Source: Elmis aenea
Taxonomy: Eukaryota; Arthropoda; Insecta; Coleoptera; Elmidae
NCBI GenBank assembly: GCA_947652605.1
Contig: OX393577.1
Coordinates: 2,418,868 to 2,482,867 of the forward strand
DNA length: 64,000 nucleotides
Reading direction: 5' to 3'
Within the stretch, counting starts at the first letter, position 1; each line of letters opens with the position of its first letter. Of the stretch, positions 32,436 to 46,400 are shown in pieces. The notes below the pieces were generated by a model. It searched no databases, was not told the DNA's origin, and was given only the letters and a program-made list of their open reading frames with translations. The translations under genes and the position numbers were made by a program.

Positions 32436-35400
32436 TTAATTATTATCGGTGTGTCTGCTAGGTGAGCATAAACTAGGAGTACTAGTCGAGTGGTCCCACT
32501 GTTCCCGTTTGAGCATCAACCCATTATGTAATGAATTTAATTTTTCGAGTACATCGCTGTTGCTATCAAAACTAGCGTTAGTACATTCAGGTAGACTGGT
32601 TCTTTTGCGATCCGTTTCGCTTTTGTAGGACGAGTCGCGTGGTGAATTGTGATCAATTTTTAATATATCCACGACCTTTAGATGATCTGGATATTTATGT
32701 ATTTCTGAACGACATCGACAACAGCATTTTCGGCAATCCGATTGTTTGTAATAAATTTGATCTTTATCTGATTCTAAGGGTACGATTTCCGTTTGGTAGA
32801 CTCTTATATTGTGCGCCAATAAATGTTCCTTCTTTTGCCACACGGCTCGCGAACGTCTCTTCTCGATGTACCCTTTTCTTCTATACGTTCTGGGACTCGC
32901 GGTCTGACTGTCATCGCTGGAGTGTGGGGAATAATTGTTTTTATCGTCGTATATTTGTATTTGCCGTATTTTCTGGCGAACTTTCCTTCTCTGATAGAAA
33001 GGATCTTTCTCACTTTGTTTCATGTATCTAGTTGGTGGTCGATTAACTCCCCACTTGGGTCTCTCTCCAGGAATTTCTCGCATCCTTTCGCCGATTCTCG
33101 ATCGCATTTCTTTTCTGTTCTTGTTATCGTAAGTTATTTCCAAGTTGCCCATTTTTTCTCGTGTATATTTTTCCTTGCTATTTTCGTTATCGGTGTTACA
33201 TCTGCTGTTTAAGTATACAGATTCGGTTTGGGTGCTGCTGTCGCAAAGTCTTCGACAACGATATTGTGAAGGGGTAAGTATTCTGTTTTCCGTTCTCTCT
33301 GATGTCGCACTTCTATCGGTTCCTAAAGCGATCGGCACTGCGATGGGCAGCGCGCTTGAGGAACCCGAATTCGGTGTAGGCATGAGAACAGCGAATTGCA
33401 TGTTTTGAAGGGTTTCGATGGGAGTTTGAAGAGCTAAAACAAAATTTTCGGACGATATATGTTGAAGCGGCGTTACTGGATTACGATCAACATTGCTTTC
33501 CTTTTTTTCTATTTGCGCGTACTTCTCGTTAGCGTTATTCATGTTTTTCTCGTGTTTAGTATTAAAACTTTCTTGAGTATTGTCCTTGTGATTGTTGTTG
33601 ATATAAATATCCGCCGATTTCTGCAGATTATCCTGCGATTCGGTGTTTTTTAGTTTCGCTTGTAACGTTGAAGTTTTGTCTTCCTCGTAATTATTTTTCG
33701 TCGAAAGATCAATACGAGGTGACGACATCGGAATCTTATCCTTAACTATCACGTTTTCGGTCATGTTAATATTGTTTTGCTTCAACTTTTGTTTGAGTTT
33801 CTGCTGCTTGGCTTCTTTTTCCGCTATCTCTAATGCTTCTCGTAGAGCTTCTTTGCGTTTCCTCTCTCTCTCTTGTTTTTCTCTCAGAGCGTTCAGTTCC
33901 TGTTCTCTTCTCTTTCTTTCAATTTCTTGTTCTTTTTGTATTCTTAATTCTTCCTCGCGCTCTTCCTGTATACGTTTTTCTCGTTCCTCTTTGCGGCGCT
34001 TTTCTCTTTCTTGCAGTTGTTGTTTAATTGCTTCTTGGTGTTCAATTGCTAATTGTCTTCTCCTTTCTCGTTCTTGTAACTCGAAAGGATCAAGAGGAAT
34101 ATTTTGACCTCGAATGTGAGTACTGTAAAAAATTAGTTTGCATGATTATTTTTGAAAGAGAATATGTAAAAGTTGTGTTAAAATTAAGCCATACTTACCG
34201 CATCTGGGAACTACTGGAACTCGTACATGGTCTCTCGTGTTCCCCAAAGTCTTGTTCAGGAGATTCGGCAGGAGATGTGTTAGAAACAACTAACTCAGTG
34301 TCACCCTGCAATCCCCTTTTGACCCAGCTAGGAGCGTCATTCATTTTGCTATAATCGCTTATATCCTGTGAGCCCCAAAACTTGCCTAATGCTTTATCGC
34401 CCCATTTTAATTTTTCTTCCCGTGCGCTACTTGAGGATTCGTAACCCGTTACGTAACAAGTAGACTGCTGTGGATATTCGGGGGTGTGATTGGGGTTGTC
34501 GCTTCCGTATCCAGAAGTTTCTCCTCCCATTTCTTTGTCGAATCTTTCATTTGAAATGTAAGTTGAGGCTTGTCGTTTGTTATATATCGGCGGCAGACTT
34601 TGTTTCCGAACGGCATTACTCAAGTCTCTTGGAGAGAAAAAATCGGAATTTACCGAAGCAAACTTTGTTAATTGTTTTACTCTACAATAGAAAAAATTGT
34701 AATTCTCTTATATTTTAGTTTTCCGATAACCGATTAACAAGTGAAAACACAATCGGTTGCGATTTTATCGTAAAATATTTCCGTAATCGATTGTCACCCA
34801 GGCAGTCGACTCTATGAAGACTCTTCAGTCTGAAGAGGCTATCATAAAGCACAAATAATTTTTCACGAAAACAATTTATTGAAAAATTAAATTTCTAACA
34901 TCCCAAGGACCAAATTTTAAAATTATTTTAATAGGAAAAAGTTACTTACCCGGAACATGATTACAAACTATAATAATAAACAGGCCACGTAAGTTTTATT
35001 TTACGTTATTACTTTTATGAACCAACATTATCGTACGATGAAACAACACCCTCTAAGTGAGTCAGTGTACGTCGTTTATGGTAAGTAGAAGAAATGGCAT
35101 GCTATTCTTTGCGCATGGAACATGGCATGTTGATAACCTGACACATTTAGGTAACGATTTTATTTTAATTAATTTCGTAGTACACCCTTATTATTTTTTT
35201 CGCCCTAAACTGCTCCAACACGTTCACGAATATTTATGAGCTGTATACTTAATTTAGCAGGATGTTATACTATGCAAATGGAGTATTGGCCTCAAAAGAT
35301 AAAAATATAAATAAGGAAAGACTTGCTCGATTGTAATTTTGGGTGTTGCTGTTTTTATATTTTTTTGTGTACCTGCATTCACGCATAGGTCCATAGTTAA

Positions 35401-38094
35401 TTCTATTCGTGAGAACCCAAATACAGCACCTGATCCATAATCATTTACAATGGATATTACCTTCTTGAAATAATTAGAAAATGAAAACAATTTTTCTAAC
35501 AGTAGACATAAGATTTAAACAATGATGAAAAAATCGTCATTAAAAACATTGGGCTCGCTTAAAAGTGGAGGATAAAGCAAAATGCTTTCTTGAAACATTT
35601 TTTTTGTCTAAACATTTATTTAAAAAATGTATTAATAAATTTTAGTTTGACAAAGTTTGGTGTCGTTTTAATTTAGCGAAAAATTATATTAGAAATAGCT
35701 GCACATTAGTTATGAAAAGCTGTTCCTTTAACAAGTATGTCACATTGGGATGTTGCTTATTATTAGATGTAGAAGATAAGTTTAAATATGGTCAAAACTT
35801 GACAAAGATAAAGGAAATTAGTCAATAAGTTTTCTCGACCTAACGTAAAATGAAAAGTATAAAATTATTGTTTTAACAAAAAAAGTGCGCGTAAAAATAA
35901 TCGACGAGCCTTTATTTACATAGTTTTACCCGCACCTGTCTACCAGCAGAGTAAAATTACAACAATAAAAATATATTGGTCACAATCAAGGTGATTATAT
36001 GTGCAGGTGAGAGTGAAAATTTATCTTGCGCGCATTTTAGCCATTCTATGGTTATCACCAGTTGCAATTATTAAAAAAATACGTTAAAAAATTATTTGTT
36101 AAATGCTATATGTTATTTTTAAGTACATTAGGTCATACGAAAAATTAGTGTGGCTTGAACGCATTTGGTTGTTTTTTTTTCTGGCCGTTTTCGTTGTTGA
36201 CAATGAGACCATCGTAAAAAAATCTGAGAATGCCCAAGTCAACTGTTTTTGATATAAAGAAGACAGAGGTACGGTTAATCGTTGTTAAGTGTGAGTACCA
36301 CAAAAACTGAAGGACATTTGTTAATACAGAGTTTCGGCATGCATTTATCTGCCCGTCAAAAATTGATCCATTTCTGGACAGATTAATAACGGGATATAAA
36401 AAATGGACATTATAACAACATTGGGCCCTGCCAAGGTTTAATGTATTTATTTCGATATTTAGACTTAGAACAAATAGAATTAATCAAAAAGTCCCTATGA
36501 AGCTATAGAGTGCCATGAATTTAAACAATATTGAAACAAATGAATGTTTTCGGTTTGCAGTGCGTAAAAAAATCTACAACTTTTTCCCCAAAAATATTTT
36601 TGTACCATCAAGTATAACCGAGTTAACGATTTAAAAAAATTGCCTATTTTGATTTTTGTTTATTATCTAGCGCGCCATGGAACTTTTTTTAAACATTGGG
36701 CATCACTGAATAGGGCTCAAAAAGGGGAACAATTGTCTAATTTAAACTTCTTTGTAGCCCTTGCCGTTTACGAGATCCCAATAGTGGCCCTTCTATGTGA
36801 ACCACCCTGTATAAACTTGTACGTTGGCAAATAGTAATTGAACAAAATGGTGAATATATGATTGATTGAAAATAGATTGAAATTTTTTTTAATGGTTTGT
36901 TGTTTTATTAATAAAACAGCACGAACTTCTCGGATGACCTAATACATTCAACATTAATCGGGCCTGAGCAAAACCATTTATATAAAATCAATAAAGTTCA
37001 ACAAATTTCATCAAATTTAAAGGTCGAACATATTATCTATGTTTATTTCCTTTTTTATAGGGTGACCAGACGTCCCTATTTTTCGAGATTTATCCTTATT
37101 TTTTGTTCAATGTCCCGATGTCCCCAAGATGTATTTTTGGGACTATTGTGTGCCCCGATTTTCAAAAACTATAATTTTTAGTTATCGTATATGGACAATT
37201 CACAATAAAATGTTGATATTTCTTAAAAGTTCTTTGGAAAATATATTTATTTGTCTATGTATGTCTGCTTAGAAATCTTCCAAGTGTTCAAACTCAAAGT
37301 ATGATGTATGATAAAAAAATATGAGAAGAAGTTTCCTTATAAATAATAAAGATAAGATATATTTTTGATGACATTGCGATGGGTGTACCAAAAGTGATTA
37401 TCTATTTTGGTGAATTTAAGTGTCTTTAAAAAAATTATATTCTGGCACAATGGTTTGTCCATTATCATACAAATGAATGCATATAAAAAAGTTTTTTTTA
37501 CACGATTTCTTAAATGCATTTGAATAACAATGAACATATAGTACTAAAATTGATCAAATTCACCAAAGCAGATAGTCACTTTTAGGACACTCTGTATTTT
37601 GGGAACTTTTGAAAATCGTTGTAACCGAAAAAAATTATTTTTTATTTTTTTGGTTCTCAAGTCCCGATTCTTAGTTGTGCAGATCTGGCCACCCTAGATG
37701 TACAACACGTATTTATTTTGGAGAACACAATTTTTAAACACACTACTCTTAGATTTTTCTCGTTTGATATCAGTAGGGTTTTACAAAATCATTCAAAATG
37801 GAACGCTTTTCTTGTTTCCATGATACTATTTAAAAAAATTGTTAAATAAGTCTAGTTTATTCTACTTTTTTATAGTGCATTTTATATCTTAGGTACTATC
37901 AACTTTATCTACCTTTCAAGCTGGGTAGGTTCTGCGCTACTCCAAGGTGCGGAAAGGTTCGCCAGTTCCTCTAAAACGACATAACACAATACAATACGAT
38001 GCTTCACATTGTGATACTAATTACCTCTTTCTCTAGCCCACTGTTGTTTTTTCTTTTCTATCAGTGAAAGCTGCTTTTCAGTATGCAATGTCAT
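32436..38094 (-). CDS. CCDC66-like coiled-coil protein (cilium/centriolar satellite type)
   Basis: Model: 38094-38025, 37970-37913, 34681-34199, 34122-32436. All phases agree and give 765 residues. The N-terminus MTLHTEKQLSLIEKKKQQWA and the motif DAPSWVKRGLQ are followed by the CCDC66 domain: THIRGQNIPLDPFELQERER, then a long Glu/Arg/Lys coiled coil through about 33780 on the plus scale. The last ~440 residues are polar and apparently disordered, with CRKCCCRCRSE near residue 690. In vertebrates CCDC66 is a microtubule-binding protein of centriolar satellites and cilia; the same role here is inferred. The first two exons are short and lie 3.2 kb upstream, beyond an intron full of repeats. 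Further 5' exons cannot be excluded, and the start ATG at 38094 is provisional. Confidence 0.78.
34900..36500. other. Intron of the CCDC66-like gene, nothing identified
   Basis: AT-rich. A spurious ATG-TTC-CGG before GTAAGT (minus, about 34963) has the wrong phase for the next exon. Confidence 0.4.
36505..36810. repeat. Dispersed repeat shared with 4894-5196
   Basis: The strings TTTTTGTACCATCAAGT and GTTTACGAGATCCCAATA and the terminal ACCACCCTGTATA occur in the same order in both places. Only the CCCTGT end is a clear terminus. Confidence 0.6.
37069..37695. repeat. AGGGTGACCAGA-type element, copy 2
   Basis: Begins AGGGTGACCAGACGTCCC and ends GATCTGGCCACCCT. It aligns along its length with 8982-9625, including the inner inverted repeat (about 37378-37600). 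It lies in the large intron of the CCDC66-like gene. Confidence 0.65.
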
Positions 38095-38472
38095 ATCATG
38101 AAGCAAACGAACACTTACGGCTTTGGCGATAAATGAAACTACATTTAAAAACCTAAACACAATACACAATTGTTAATCTCTACTGCAATTGTTTAAAATA
38201 AATTTGTATTATTTTGTTACACTGTTGCTAACATACTCAAAACATTTTTTGTTGGTGTACAGATAAAATATAAAAAAAAAGATACAACTCTTTTTTCCGA
38301 TCGACTTAGGGAGGTCTTCTACATAAGAATTAGGTCAGTAAACTATAATATTATTAGTTTAAACAACTACAAAACAAAACCAAAATAAACTAATACTTGC
38401 AACAAATTTTAAAAAAATTAAAGATTTGTAAAAAGTAAGCTCTTCTGTTTAAAATTTATTAGTCGCAAACAA

Positions 38473-38760
38473 CAGGTCCGCATTTACCGTAAGGTGCATT
38501 AAGTGCAAGCTGGGGGCACCATTTTAAAACCCAACTCCTCACAAATAGATACACAAAAAACTGTCTAGCGAAATTTTATTGAAATGAGTTTTTATACAAA
38601 TTACAAGTATTATTTTCAATAAGTTAATAAAATTATAAATTCGATTAACTGCAAACAATTTACATAACTTTTTTTTACTTTGTACTGGACTTGAACTGAC
38701 CTTTTGGGACCTCATAGTGATGTTGCGTCTAGGGCCTCCAAAACTGTAAATGCGGTCCTG
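38473..38760. mobile_element. hAT-like MITE
   Basis: CAGGTCCGCATTTACCGTAA on the left mirrors ACTGTAAATGCGGTCCTG on the right. Flanking octamers GCAAACAA and AATAACAA are similar but not identical. No coding sequence inside. Confidence 0.6.
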
Positions 38761-41700
38761 AATAACAAAGTTAAATCGTATAGCATCGGCCGAAAATAGT
38801 TATTTGTACAACGAGAACGGAAAGTAATACTTTGCGACCAGCTTTTAAAATGACACTGCAAAAAACTGAAGTACGAATGTTATATTCCAATGATAAAGAC
38901 GATGGCCGACTACAATTTGGTCTGAATCATTTCAAAATTACGTCACATTACTATCATATCTTTTTGATGATCGCCAGGCCTTGTATGAGGTAAATGACTT
39001 TAGCGAGAAAAAAAAACAAAATATATCACTGCTCATTTGCAAAGTTTAAATACGAAAAAGGCTTAGGTATATGTATACACAGCATTGCGAATTTTGTTTT
39101 TATGATAATAGCTACAAAATGATTCTCTTATCATTATATTGGTAAGAGACAGACAAGCCTATTTTTTTATATCGTATTTAAAAATTATACACATTAAATT
39201 CGCTTCCGTACGAGCTGGCAAAAACTAATAATTCCGCTACATTTATCGCGTAAGATAGCACTTAATTTTATGTTACGCAATAAATCGTTATGTTGCTTGC
39301 AGGGAATTTCTTAAAAAACCAAAAGGTAAAACAAAATTGGCAACAAAAAATCTTTAAAAAAATCCTAAACAAAAAGCAACGAATGTTGATTCAAATAAAT
39401 AAAATTGTGCATATTTATTGTAAAGGAAAAAGGGAAAACGTGTGCGGAAACAAAAGAATCTAACAGAATAGAAAGGACTGGAAATTTTTTATGAGGAACT
39501 TATTTTGGATGTATGGAAAAACTCCACCCTTACACCCTATGGGTAGAAAGGGAATGGATGGTATATTTACCTCAAACTTAAGAAATTTATAGTGAAACAA
39601 TTAAGAGAATTGTGTGGCCAGATCAATAAGCATACATCTTATAAATAGGTACATTTGTCTGAAGGAAAAATTGATACAAATTTACCTGAAACCATCAGTC
39701 AATCCCCTTAATTATTTAATTCACAACTTAAAATTTTAAAAACAAAAACACTACCTTGGATGTGATGGTATTTGCTTAAACAAACCGCAGTCACATATGT
39801 AACCCAAAGAGTAAACTACCATTTGATCAATGTAATTGTCATAGCAACGAACATTCAAACATCTTGAGGTGAACGGCCCGAGGTACTATATTATGCAGAT
39901 AATCTTCGTGGTTCGTTGTTTTAACAGGGAAATGATTTTACAGAGATATAAATAAAGCAAAGAATGACATACTTCGGCTAATTTTCTTTACACCACTTTT
40001 ACCGACCTGGCCTCGATCAGAAATTGTAAATTTTCTGAAATGATACTTCAACATGCAAATTTATAATCGATCGTTATCTAAGAAATATTGTTTTGATTTA
40101 CCTGATGGGCTAAATACATAAATGAATACTAACCGTAATACCCAGAATTGGGGTACCTATACCAACATTCCGTCATAAAATTTTGCGAAAAGCATTCGAT
40201 ATCAAAATACTACGCACGCTTCGAAAGCAAAATAAGATTGCAATGCATAGATAAACTGCAATGATAAGCAAAACTCATTATTTAAATCGAGACACAAAAC
40301 AATACAAAATCGTTTCGAATTTAAAATTAATTGACCCCAAAAACTTCAAGATTTAAAAAAATATTTGTTGCATAATTTTAATAAGTTATGGTACGAACAG
40401 ATGAATGAATGAATTCTGACATAAGCTACATTATTTTTATGTTTTCAGCCGATTCCATAAGACAAAATCAAAATATTTATAGTTATTCGATAATAATTTA
40501 TTTAAATGCAACGAGCATAGTTAAGTTACAAAAATGATTACGTCAAATTTTAAAGTAGTACCTATAGTGCTGATTCTATTAAAAAAATCAAAATAGATGT
40601 AGTATAGATAAATCAGAACATGAGAAACACAAACTTGTCAATTTAAACACTGAAAACCAAATTAAATTTACTCGTCTGTTTTGAACCATCATTAACACTT
40701 TAAGTTCTTGTTGAAATTGTATTGGGTTGCGTTGAAAGATAATTTTAACTTTGATTGTTGTTGGTGTTGCACACTTTTGGAGTTATTTTTTAATAACTTA
40801 AACATTTTTAAGGAAAGCAGAACCTCTTCAAATAAAAAGATGGTATTAAAAACTGCCAGGTTTTACATTTTTTAAAAGTTTACGGGATTTAACAATAATA
40901 CTGTGTTAATTGTGTTCTTAATAACTGAAACAAATATTTTGTTCACATGCTTTGGTAAACGAATTGGCTTTTTATTTGGAAATTTAAAAAAAATTGTTTC
41001 TTAAATACAAATGAGCCGTTTTTTTTTTGAACATTTTAATTAAGTATCAGTTAAATTATTTTGACACTTCGTTATTTATTGCACAACTCTCAACATAAGT
41101 GACACTACTAGGTTGATCCTTAAGTTTAGGTCATTTCATGTATCAATATATGTTTTTACAATTGTAGTGTAAATAATAATTTAGTACTTTGATAACTCCA
41201 AAAGATAATATACATTGCCTAATATAAGGAATTAATAAACCTGAATATTCAAAAACGTTTAATTACATACCTTAGTTATTTATTAGACAATTGTATGTAA
41301 AATACCGAATTATTACCACTACTTGTGGCTAAGGTGCAATGCTGCTTTATATACAAAAAGCTCATAAATGTTTTATGGTTGTTGCAATAATTATGTAATT
41401 ATTCGATAGAACCCGTATTATCGTGACCTGGTGTTCCAATATATTGTTGCACTAAATCAAAGATAGTGTTTAGCAACACGCAAATGAACAACTCCTGCTA
41501 TTAGTTACATTACAAATTGTTTCAGCACACTTCAAATCCAAATACAAAATCCATGACCATTAACATAAATCTTTGAAGTGAATTTCCATTTCTATTTTTT
41601 AAAGTACATTTGTAATCATTGTCCTTTTAAACCTAATGATTGATAATAAGAAAAAACACGATTTTATAAAAGTAGTAGAAGCACTAAAACATATTTTTTC

Positions 41701-42290
41701 TACTACCACTAACGTAAATTACTCTAACCGTACAGCCTGCATGCATAGTGAGTGAGTCCTAACGCACGGTAAGCAAAACGCACACTTGTCTAGAATTGTC
41801 AAAGTAGGTTTACGTCAAAATTGGCAACGTAATTACATGTGTATATTACCCAAAAAGCCGTTATAATCGTATGTATTATGTGTTCGTAGAAAAAGTAAGC
41901 TACATAATACGAGTTGTAAAGCAATTACAACTCTTGTTATGTAATATACTATTAGATATTTAACTGCCGTTTCCACTGTTTCATCTTAAATTTTAAAATT
42001 TTACAAGGTACTTCTAAGAATTTTTTGGCTTTATTAATAACCGAAATCGTCCCTTGATGATCCTGCTAAAAATAAAGCCCCCTTTATGTCTTAAATGATT
42101 TAATATTTTTTCAATCAAACTGTTATCACCACAAATTTCGCAAACTAATAGCTTGAATATTCATTTGGCCGAACTAGGAACAACTGTTTCAAATCTTGAC
42201 TGGTTGATGTTGAGGTATTAAACGAAAACGGATCTATAATCCTTATGTTCTTCGTAAAGAACCATTTATTCTGTTTACCATAAAACATAA
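38761..42290. other. Gene-poor AT-rich spacer
   Basis: I see no exon with family character, no inverted-repeat element and no RNA gene in these 3.5 kb. Confidence 0.4.
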
Positions 42291-42293
42291 AGT

Positions 42294-42786
42294 ATGTGTA
42301 ATTATAAATTAACTATAAATATCATACGTATTAACATCACTTTAAATGGGCTTAGGTTGGAACAGGTAGAGAGCTTTAATGATTTAGAAGTGATCATAGA
42401 GAAAAATGGAGGAAGGGACAAGAAAATAAGCGAAAGGACAGGAAATGTGGGGAAAATATTGAACAGTTTAAGAACAACCTTTTTTTGGAAATAGAGAAGT
42501 CCCAAAACGAACAAAAGTGGAAGTGGTCAAAAAGGTAGTAACTCCGGCACTTTTATACGGAAGTGAAACGTGGACACTCACAAATAAAAATAGTAGCCGA
42601 GTGAATACAGTAGAAATAAGATTTCTAAGAAAAATCCAAAAAAACAAAGAAAATAGAATCAGAAACAAAACATATGAGGAACAGTTAAAGATAAAATCAG
42701 TTGAAACAAAAATGCAGGAAAGACAGCTGGGATGGTTGGGTCATATTTACAGGATGAAAGAAGGAAGGTTAACCATTAGCTCATAA
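42294..42786 (+). pseudogene. 3' fragment of a non-LTR retrotransposon (LINE) ORF
   Basis: Two frames, 42294-42494 and 42517-42786, encode the region just downstream of the reverse transcriptase palm in LINE proteins. The cues are VESFNDLEVIIEKNGG, TPALLYGSETWTLTNKN, RFLRKIQ and ERQLGWLGHIYRMKEGR. They are joined by a stop and frameshift near 42495. The 5' part, with endonuclease and catalytic residues, is missing, as is usual for 5'-truncated LINE insertions. Confidence 0.8.
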
Positions 42787-42789
42787 CAA

Positions 42790-43430
42790 CAGTGATAATA
42801 TGATGTATAGTTTGATTTTTATACTCTACCAATAGTTTCTTTAATTTGCGTAGATTTTAGACTGATAAAATGGGTCATGATGCCACTACATCTTGAATAC
42901 CTCGTTATAAATCAACTCCACATCTCGTAACTTTTAACCGATTGATTTGAGGTTTGGTTTGTAATGCTTTAATACAAAGCACGACTTATTAAATCCAATA
43001 AAACTGTCCAAACACCTTTTAATTAGCACTTATCGATGTCTCGTTATCAGAGAGTAGCGGCAATATCAGGAAAACAATCTAAATTCATTAAATTATCGAG
43101 CTTAGGAAGAAGTTTTACTTGATTTTTTTTTAGAAAAAGGTCTATCACCACTTAAAATATTTGCACCGATAACGGGGACACCCTGTATATGTCAGCAAAG
43201 TAAAAGCACACTGTCAATCTATCAATAATATAGGTAAAAGCCGATAACTTTTTATTTTCAATCATCAACAGAACAAACTTTCAACAGCCGACATATCTGT
43301 ACTACTTCCTGGTGGCAAGTGCCGCTATGCTGCAAGAATGTTATATGTTATAAATGTTCATCGGTATACCATTCAGTTTTAGTACTCTTTTAGTGTGTCA
43401 GTTCACGGGTGCTTAGGTTAGGTGATTGCA
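42790..43430. other. 5' flank of the astacin gene
   Basis: Contains one transposon-like end (GGGACACCCTGTATATG at about 43179) without a visible partner. The rest is presumably astacin promoter. Confidence 0.4.
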
Positions 43431-43433
43431 GAA

Positions 43434-46400
43434 ATGCAGAAGTTGTGGATGGTGTTTATATTCTTCACACGGTTATCGGGCCGCAGCACCCGATTCATAT
43501 TACCATTCGTCCCTGATGTGGTACATCCACCCATACCTGATATCGGTAGGTCACAATTATTACAACTATACTAACCAAAGCACTTATACTTTTTTATATT
43601 TTCTATAAAGTAAAAATTTAACAACAAACATCTGATTTTAAAAGAGGTCATCGCAGTGAAGAGCACCAAAATCGTTCGCAGATATTCTAATTACATAAAG
43701 CAGCAAAATATAGATAAAACACAAAATATCATTAAAAGAGCAATAAATAACAAAATTATGCAAAAACAAACAGGTGGCAGTATTCAACATCCTTAACAGA
43801 TTTAGCACTATAAAATTTTATTAGGTACACTTGTTATATCCTTTTACAGTGCCATTGCTTCAGGACATTCTAAAACAGTGTTATTTTGTGTTATAACGTT
43901 ATAATATTCCGTTTTCGGATTTTGAAATTCGTTGCTTGAGTCGTCAAATTCTATAAGCTGTCCCCAAAAAAATGCTAATTCCTTCTAATTATTCTTCTGG
44001 TTATTTTTGTCTTTATTAGAAAGTGTACCTTATTTAGGACGTTCCATAAATGTAAAAAATGCAACATTTTTGGGACGTGCCATGATTGCCGAATATTTAA
44101 AATAAAAATTAGTATTTTGTTTTAAACGCATTTTGTATTTTATGACAAATTTATTCCTTTCATTGGATAAGTATAAATTCAAAAATTAATTTCTATTCCT
44201 TTCGGAGTTACACCCCCCTAAAGGGGAACGGTAAAATTAGGTTTTTTATTTTATTTCCCAAATTTGGATAAACGTAGGAGAATTATATTTGGTAGATGTT
44301 ATATACCTATTAAAAGGTTTCCCATAGCACTATTTTTAATCATCCCCTACCATAACAGGGGGCTGAAAAGTGCAACCCCTGTCGTTTTTTTTATCAGAAC
44401 TTTTTGTTGGGTAAAAATTTTAAATTGCAAAATTTCAACCCACCAAAAAGTTCTGGTTAAAAAACCATTAGGGGTCGCACTTTTCAGCCCCCTGTGAAGG
44501 TGGGAGATGATTGAAAATATTACTATGGGTAACCTTTTAATAATTATAAAACATCTTCCAAATATCATTCACCTGCATTTTTCCGAATTTGAGAAATAAA
44601 CTAATAATTTTACCGCTCCCCTTTAGGGGGGTGTAATTCCGAAAGGAGACGTCGAGAGAAAAAATGTATATAAAAGACCCCCCTTAATTTTCGATAGGGA
44701 ATCACTTCCCAATTTTTTTGCAATACTTAAGAAACGCCCTGTATAATTCAAGCATTTATTAAATAAAGTACAGGTTAATTAACAAACGTTACAAAATAAA
44801 AATATAACATTTAAATATTATAACCACCTGTGCATAATAGCTTTTCAAAATACTTGAAGTTCAGGTGTTGTTCTTTTAATCACACTGTATGTAATTTTTA
44901 TAATTATAGTTCAAAATAACAATGATTCAAGTTATGAAATGGAAGATCAAGATCCTGAAGTCCGTCCTGGTTTATTTCAAGGAGATATGGCAATGACAAA
45001 TGAAATTTACGATTACTGGAGAATTGGTATAAAATGGGAAGTGTTTCCTGATAAATTATGGATAAACGGGACAGTTCCGTACGTGATAAGTCCACTGTAT
45101 GGTAAAGTGTAATTTATTTATGACACTCCACATAATCAAAATGTTCGTATTCTTCAGAACCTGCTGAAAGAGTCACCATTTTGAAAGCTATCAAACTTAT
45201 CAACTTCATGTCGTGTGTGAGATTCGTTCCGTGGAACGGTTTACGTAAAGACTATTTGTTAATATGGCCAATAAAATATCCAGCAGGTTGTTGGTCATTT
45301 GTTGGTCGCTTTGGGGGATCTCAGATAGTTAGCCTTCAAGCCCCGGATAAAACTGGGCCCAATTGTTTAGGCTCCGAAGGAAGAGCTATCCATGAATTGC
45401 TACACGCTTTAGGCATTTTTCACGAACAGTCAAGATGGGACAGAGACAGATTTGTCAAAATTCACGAAGATAACATTATACCACGTAAGTTACTTTTCAT
45501 TTTATGTCGATATGGGAGCCACAAAGTTACGGAAGGTTTTGTTGTTACAGTACGTTTATAGTGAGTTTTAGAAATTTGTTGAGCAAATGTCTATCACCAG
45601 CTTCTCAAAGTCTTTAGGTCTCCAGGTTTAGGGGGGCTACAGCCCCAAATGGCTTTGGCATTTACCTTTTATACTGCAGCGGCTTAGTTTTATGCATTTA
45701 CTTAACATGAATATAGTAAGAATAAAAATTAACAAAAGCCAATTCATTCAATCGGCTTCAGTCTCCACTCATTGTGAAGATAGAGTATGCGCAATATATG
45801 TTTATTAGATATATGGTCCAGCCGCAATTTTAAAATCGTCCGTGCGCTCACTCATTTATTTTAGTACGATCCATTTTGGGCGATAAAAGTTGCCCCTAAA
45901 ATATCACCCGTGCGCGACAGACAGGACTTTAATGTTGATTTTAGTTGTCCAGCGTTTTTTAATGGCTCAAATTAGCTTAGTGTTTAATCTGGAGATGATG
46001 CAGTTTTAAAAAACCGTCCTTAACAACTTTAAAGCTAGTCGTGCGGTGTGTGCTAAGGCGCTATCTTGCTGGAATCACATTCTTAACGTACTTAACACCA
46101 ATTAAAGCAAAACATTTTCTAGCATTCAGTTAATAATGTTTGCCATTTACGACTATTGTTACTTCAAGAAAGTCTATTGACTTTATTAGGTATCCTGCTG
46201 GCTCTGATTCTGCACAATGCTATTAATTATACGAAGGAAATACATTATCGCTGATCAGGTTGAACACGCTTCGTCACTAATGGCAACATTTTGAGTAAAA
46301 CATTTTAAGTGCAATTTGAAAATGCATTAAGAACAAAACCTTGCGCAACTTATGAAATTACCGTTTACTAAAATTACTTAATAGTTTTATTGTTACAGAT

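Noticed and set aside
32639..34107. Several plus-strand frames of 60-130 codons
   Set aside because: Antisense shadows of the CCDC66-like coding exon.
34955..34965. Minus-strand ATG-TTC-CGG before GTAAGT as the first exon of the CCDC66-like gene
   Set aside because: Its phase leads to a stop in the next exon. The exons at 38094-38025 and 37970-37913 fit in phase and in sequence character.
44264..44568. Two opposite-strand genes with similar products
   Set aside because: A consequence of the palindrome at 44196-44647, not two paralogous genes.
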